8,199 nucleotides of DNA, taken from the NCBI GenBank assembly GCA_946545145.1, contig CAMNNG010000052.1:1-8199 (forward strand), in the 5' to 3' direction. This DNA is from an uncultured Bacillota bacterium. Lineage in GTDB: Bacteria > Bacillota > Clostridia > Peptostreptococcales > Anaerovoracaceae. The notes under the pieces were generated by a model. It saw only the letters and a list, made by a program, of their open reading frames with translations, made no database searches and was not told the DNA's origin. The translations under genes and the position numbers were made by a program. This document shows, piece after piece, positions 7,768 through 8,199 of the stretch (its first letter is position 1; every line of letters begins with the position of its first letter).

Positions 7768-7825
7768 GTAGGCTCTTCTGCGGTGATCAGACAGCGGCAG
7801 AGATACAGCGGATCAGGCGGCTGTA

Positions 7826-7957
7826 GGGGCGTTGATTTCAAAAATGTAAGTAAATTTGCACTATTGTCATGAGAGTAAAGGGGCTGATTTGCGAAAACCC
7901 TTGAAATGCAAAGCTTTCAGAGGTGTTTGCCCCTTTGATCAAAAGTAAATTGTGCCA
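7826..7957 (+). repeat. Unassigned intergenic block with direct and inverted repeats
   Basis: No coding signal is evident here. An exact 8-bp inverted repeat AAAGGGGC (7877-7884) and GCCCCTTT (7929-7936) encloses a 44-nt segment that can fold further through TTTGC (7888-7892) and GCAAA (7908-7912). Outside it, AAGTAAATT occurs as a direct repeat at 7848-7856 and 7943-7951, each preceded by a TTGAT...CAAAA segment. GGGGC followed by TGATTT also occurs twice (from 7826 and from 7880). The layout resembles a small repeat element or a structured RNA; I do not recognise a family. Confidence 0.45.
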
Positions 7958-7958
7958 G

Positions 7959-8003
7959 AAAAAGAAAAAACCACTTGACAGTAAGCCTCGCATCCTTTAT
8001 ATT
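7959..8003 (+). promoter_or_regulatory. Strong tRNA operon promoter with UP-element-like A tract
   Basis: A perfect -35 TTGACA (7975-7980) is followed after exactly 17 bp by TATATT (7998-8003). Transcription would start near 8010, about 28 nt before the first tRNA. The A-rich stretch 7959-7970 (five A, G, six A) lies about 40-51 bp upstream of that start, where UP elements contact the RNA polymerase alpha subunit. This combination is typical of stable-RNA promoters. Confidence 0.8.
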
Positions 8004-8037
8004 TAATAACTGTGCCGAACAAACAGGAAAACGGTGA

Positions 8038-8113
8038 GGGCGCTTAGCTCAGCTGGGAGAGCACCTGCCTTACAAGCAGGGGGTCACAGGTTCGAGCCCT
8101 GTAGCGCCCACCA
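8038..8113 (+). tRNA. tRNA-Val, anticodon UAC (TAC)
   Basis: A 76-nt cloverleaf is complete. Acceptor arms GGGCGCT (8038-8044) and AGCGCCC (8103-8109) pair fully, with discriminator A and an encoded CCA at 8111-8113. The anticodon stem CCTGC/GCAGG holds the 7-nt loop CTTACAA, with anticodon TAC at 8071-8073, which reads GUA valine codons. The T arm is ACAGG/CCTGT with TTCGAGC between. Confidence 0.97.
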
Positions 8114-8145
8114 CAAAATACGCTCTGGGCGTTGCCTGTGGACAC

Positions 8146-8199
8146 GCTGGCATAGCTCAGTTGGTAGAGCAGCTGATTTGTAATCAGCAGGTCGGGGGT
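8146..8199 (+). tRNA. tRNA-Thr, anticodon UGU (TGT), cut by the window end
   Basis: The sequence begins GCTGGCA at 8146 with a standard D arm (AGCTCAGTTGGTAGAGC). Its anticodon stem GCTGA/TCAGC (8172-8176 and 8184-8188) holds loop TTTGTAA; the anticodon TGT at 8179-8181 reads ACA threonine codons. The T arm starts before the window ends; the acceptor 3' strand is outside. It lies 32 nt after tRNA-Val with no promoter between, so the two belong to one transcript, probably with more tRNA genes downstream. Confidence 0.93.

Noticed and set aside
7804..7825. Terminator after yigZ (TACAGC/GCTGTA stem)
   Set aside because: The stem is only 6 bp with a 10-nt loop and no T-run follows. Nearby short direct repeats (ACAGCGG at 7791-7797 and 7805-7811) are too short to interpret.
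7768..8037. T-box leader or CRISPR-like array before the tRNA genes
   Set aside because: There is no T-box sequence or specifier hairpin and no regularly spaced repeat units. The direct repeats occur only twice and are imperfect outside nine bases.

Overview
The window is a conserved chromosomal housekeeping segment from a Gram-positive bacterium, most likely of the class Clostridia. The dprA-topA-hslV-hslU-codY order is the Bacillota arrangement known from Bacillus subtilis, and CodY itself is essentially restricted to that phylum. The coding DNA is moderately GC-rich with frequent AGG/AGA arginine and ATA isoleucine codons, while the intergenic DNA is AT-rich. A gut- or mouth-type anaerobe of the Eubacterium/Mogibacterium kind is a guess only.

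All genes lie on the + strand. Positions 1-960 hold the 3' two thirds of comM (AAA+ ATPase, branch-migration helicase family), followed 4 bp later by dprA (965-1819), which loads RecA on single-stranded DNA in transformation. A promoter-like site lies at the dprA/topA junction, then topA (1890-4154, DNA topoisomerase I with four C-terminal zinc-binding modules, two of them a recent tandem duplication). Next come hslV (4207-4746) and hslU (4759-6201), the two subunits of the ATP-dependent HslUV (ClpQY) protease. A 170-bp AT-rich intergenic region carries a CodY-box-like site, a sigma-A promoter and two strong inverted repeats, and leads into codY (6372-7145, global nutrient-responsive repressor). 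yigZ (7150-7767, IMPACT/UPF0029 family) follows 4 bp after codY. A 270-bp gap holds an unexplained repeat-rich, foldable stretch and then a strong tRNA promoter. The window ends with tRNA-Val(UAC) and a partial tRNA-Thr(UGU).

The genes fall into functional pairs: comM/dprA (processing of incoming DNA), topA (supercoiling), hslV/hslU (protein quality control) and codY with yigZ. Compared with B. subtilis, trmFO and xerC/codV are missing between topA and hslV.

I see no defence system, mobile element with a transposase, CRISPR array or clearly new gene system. The observations most worth checking are the 37-nt near-perfect dyad lying across the codY promoter, the apparent loss of the classical branched-chain amino acid pocket residues in CodY, and the structured intergenic block at about 7826-7957.
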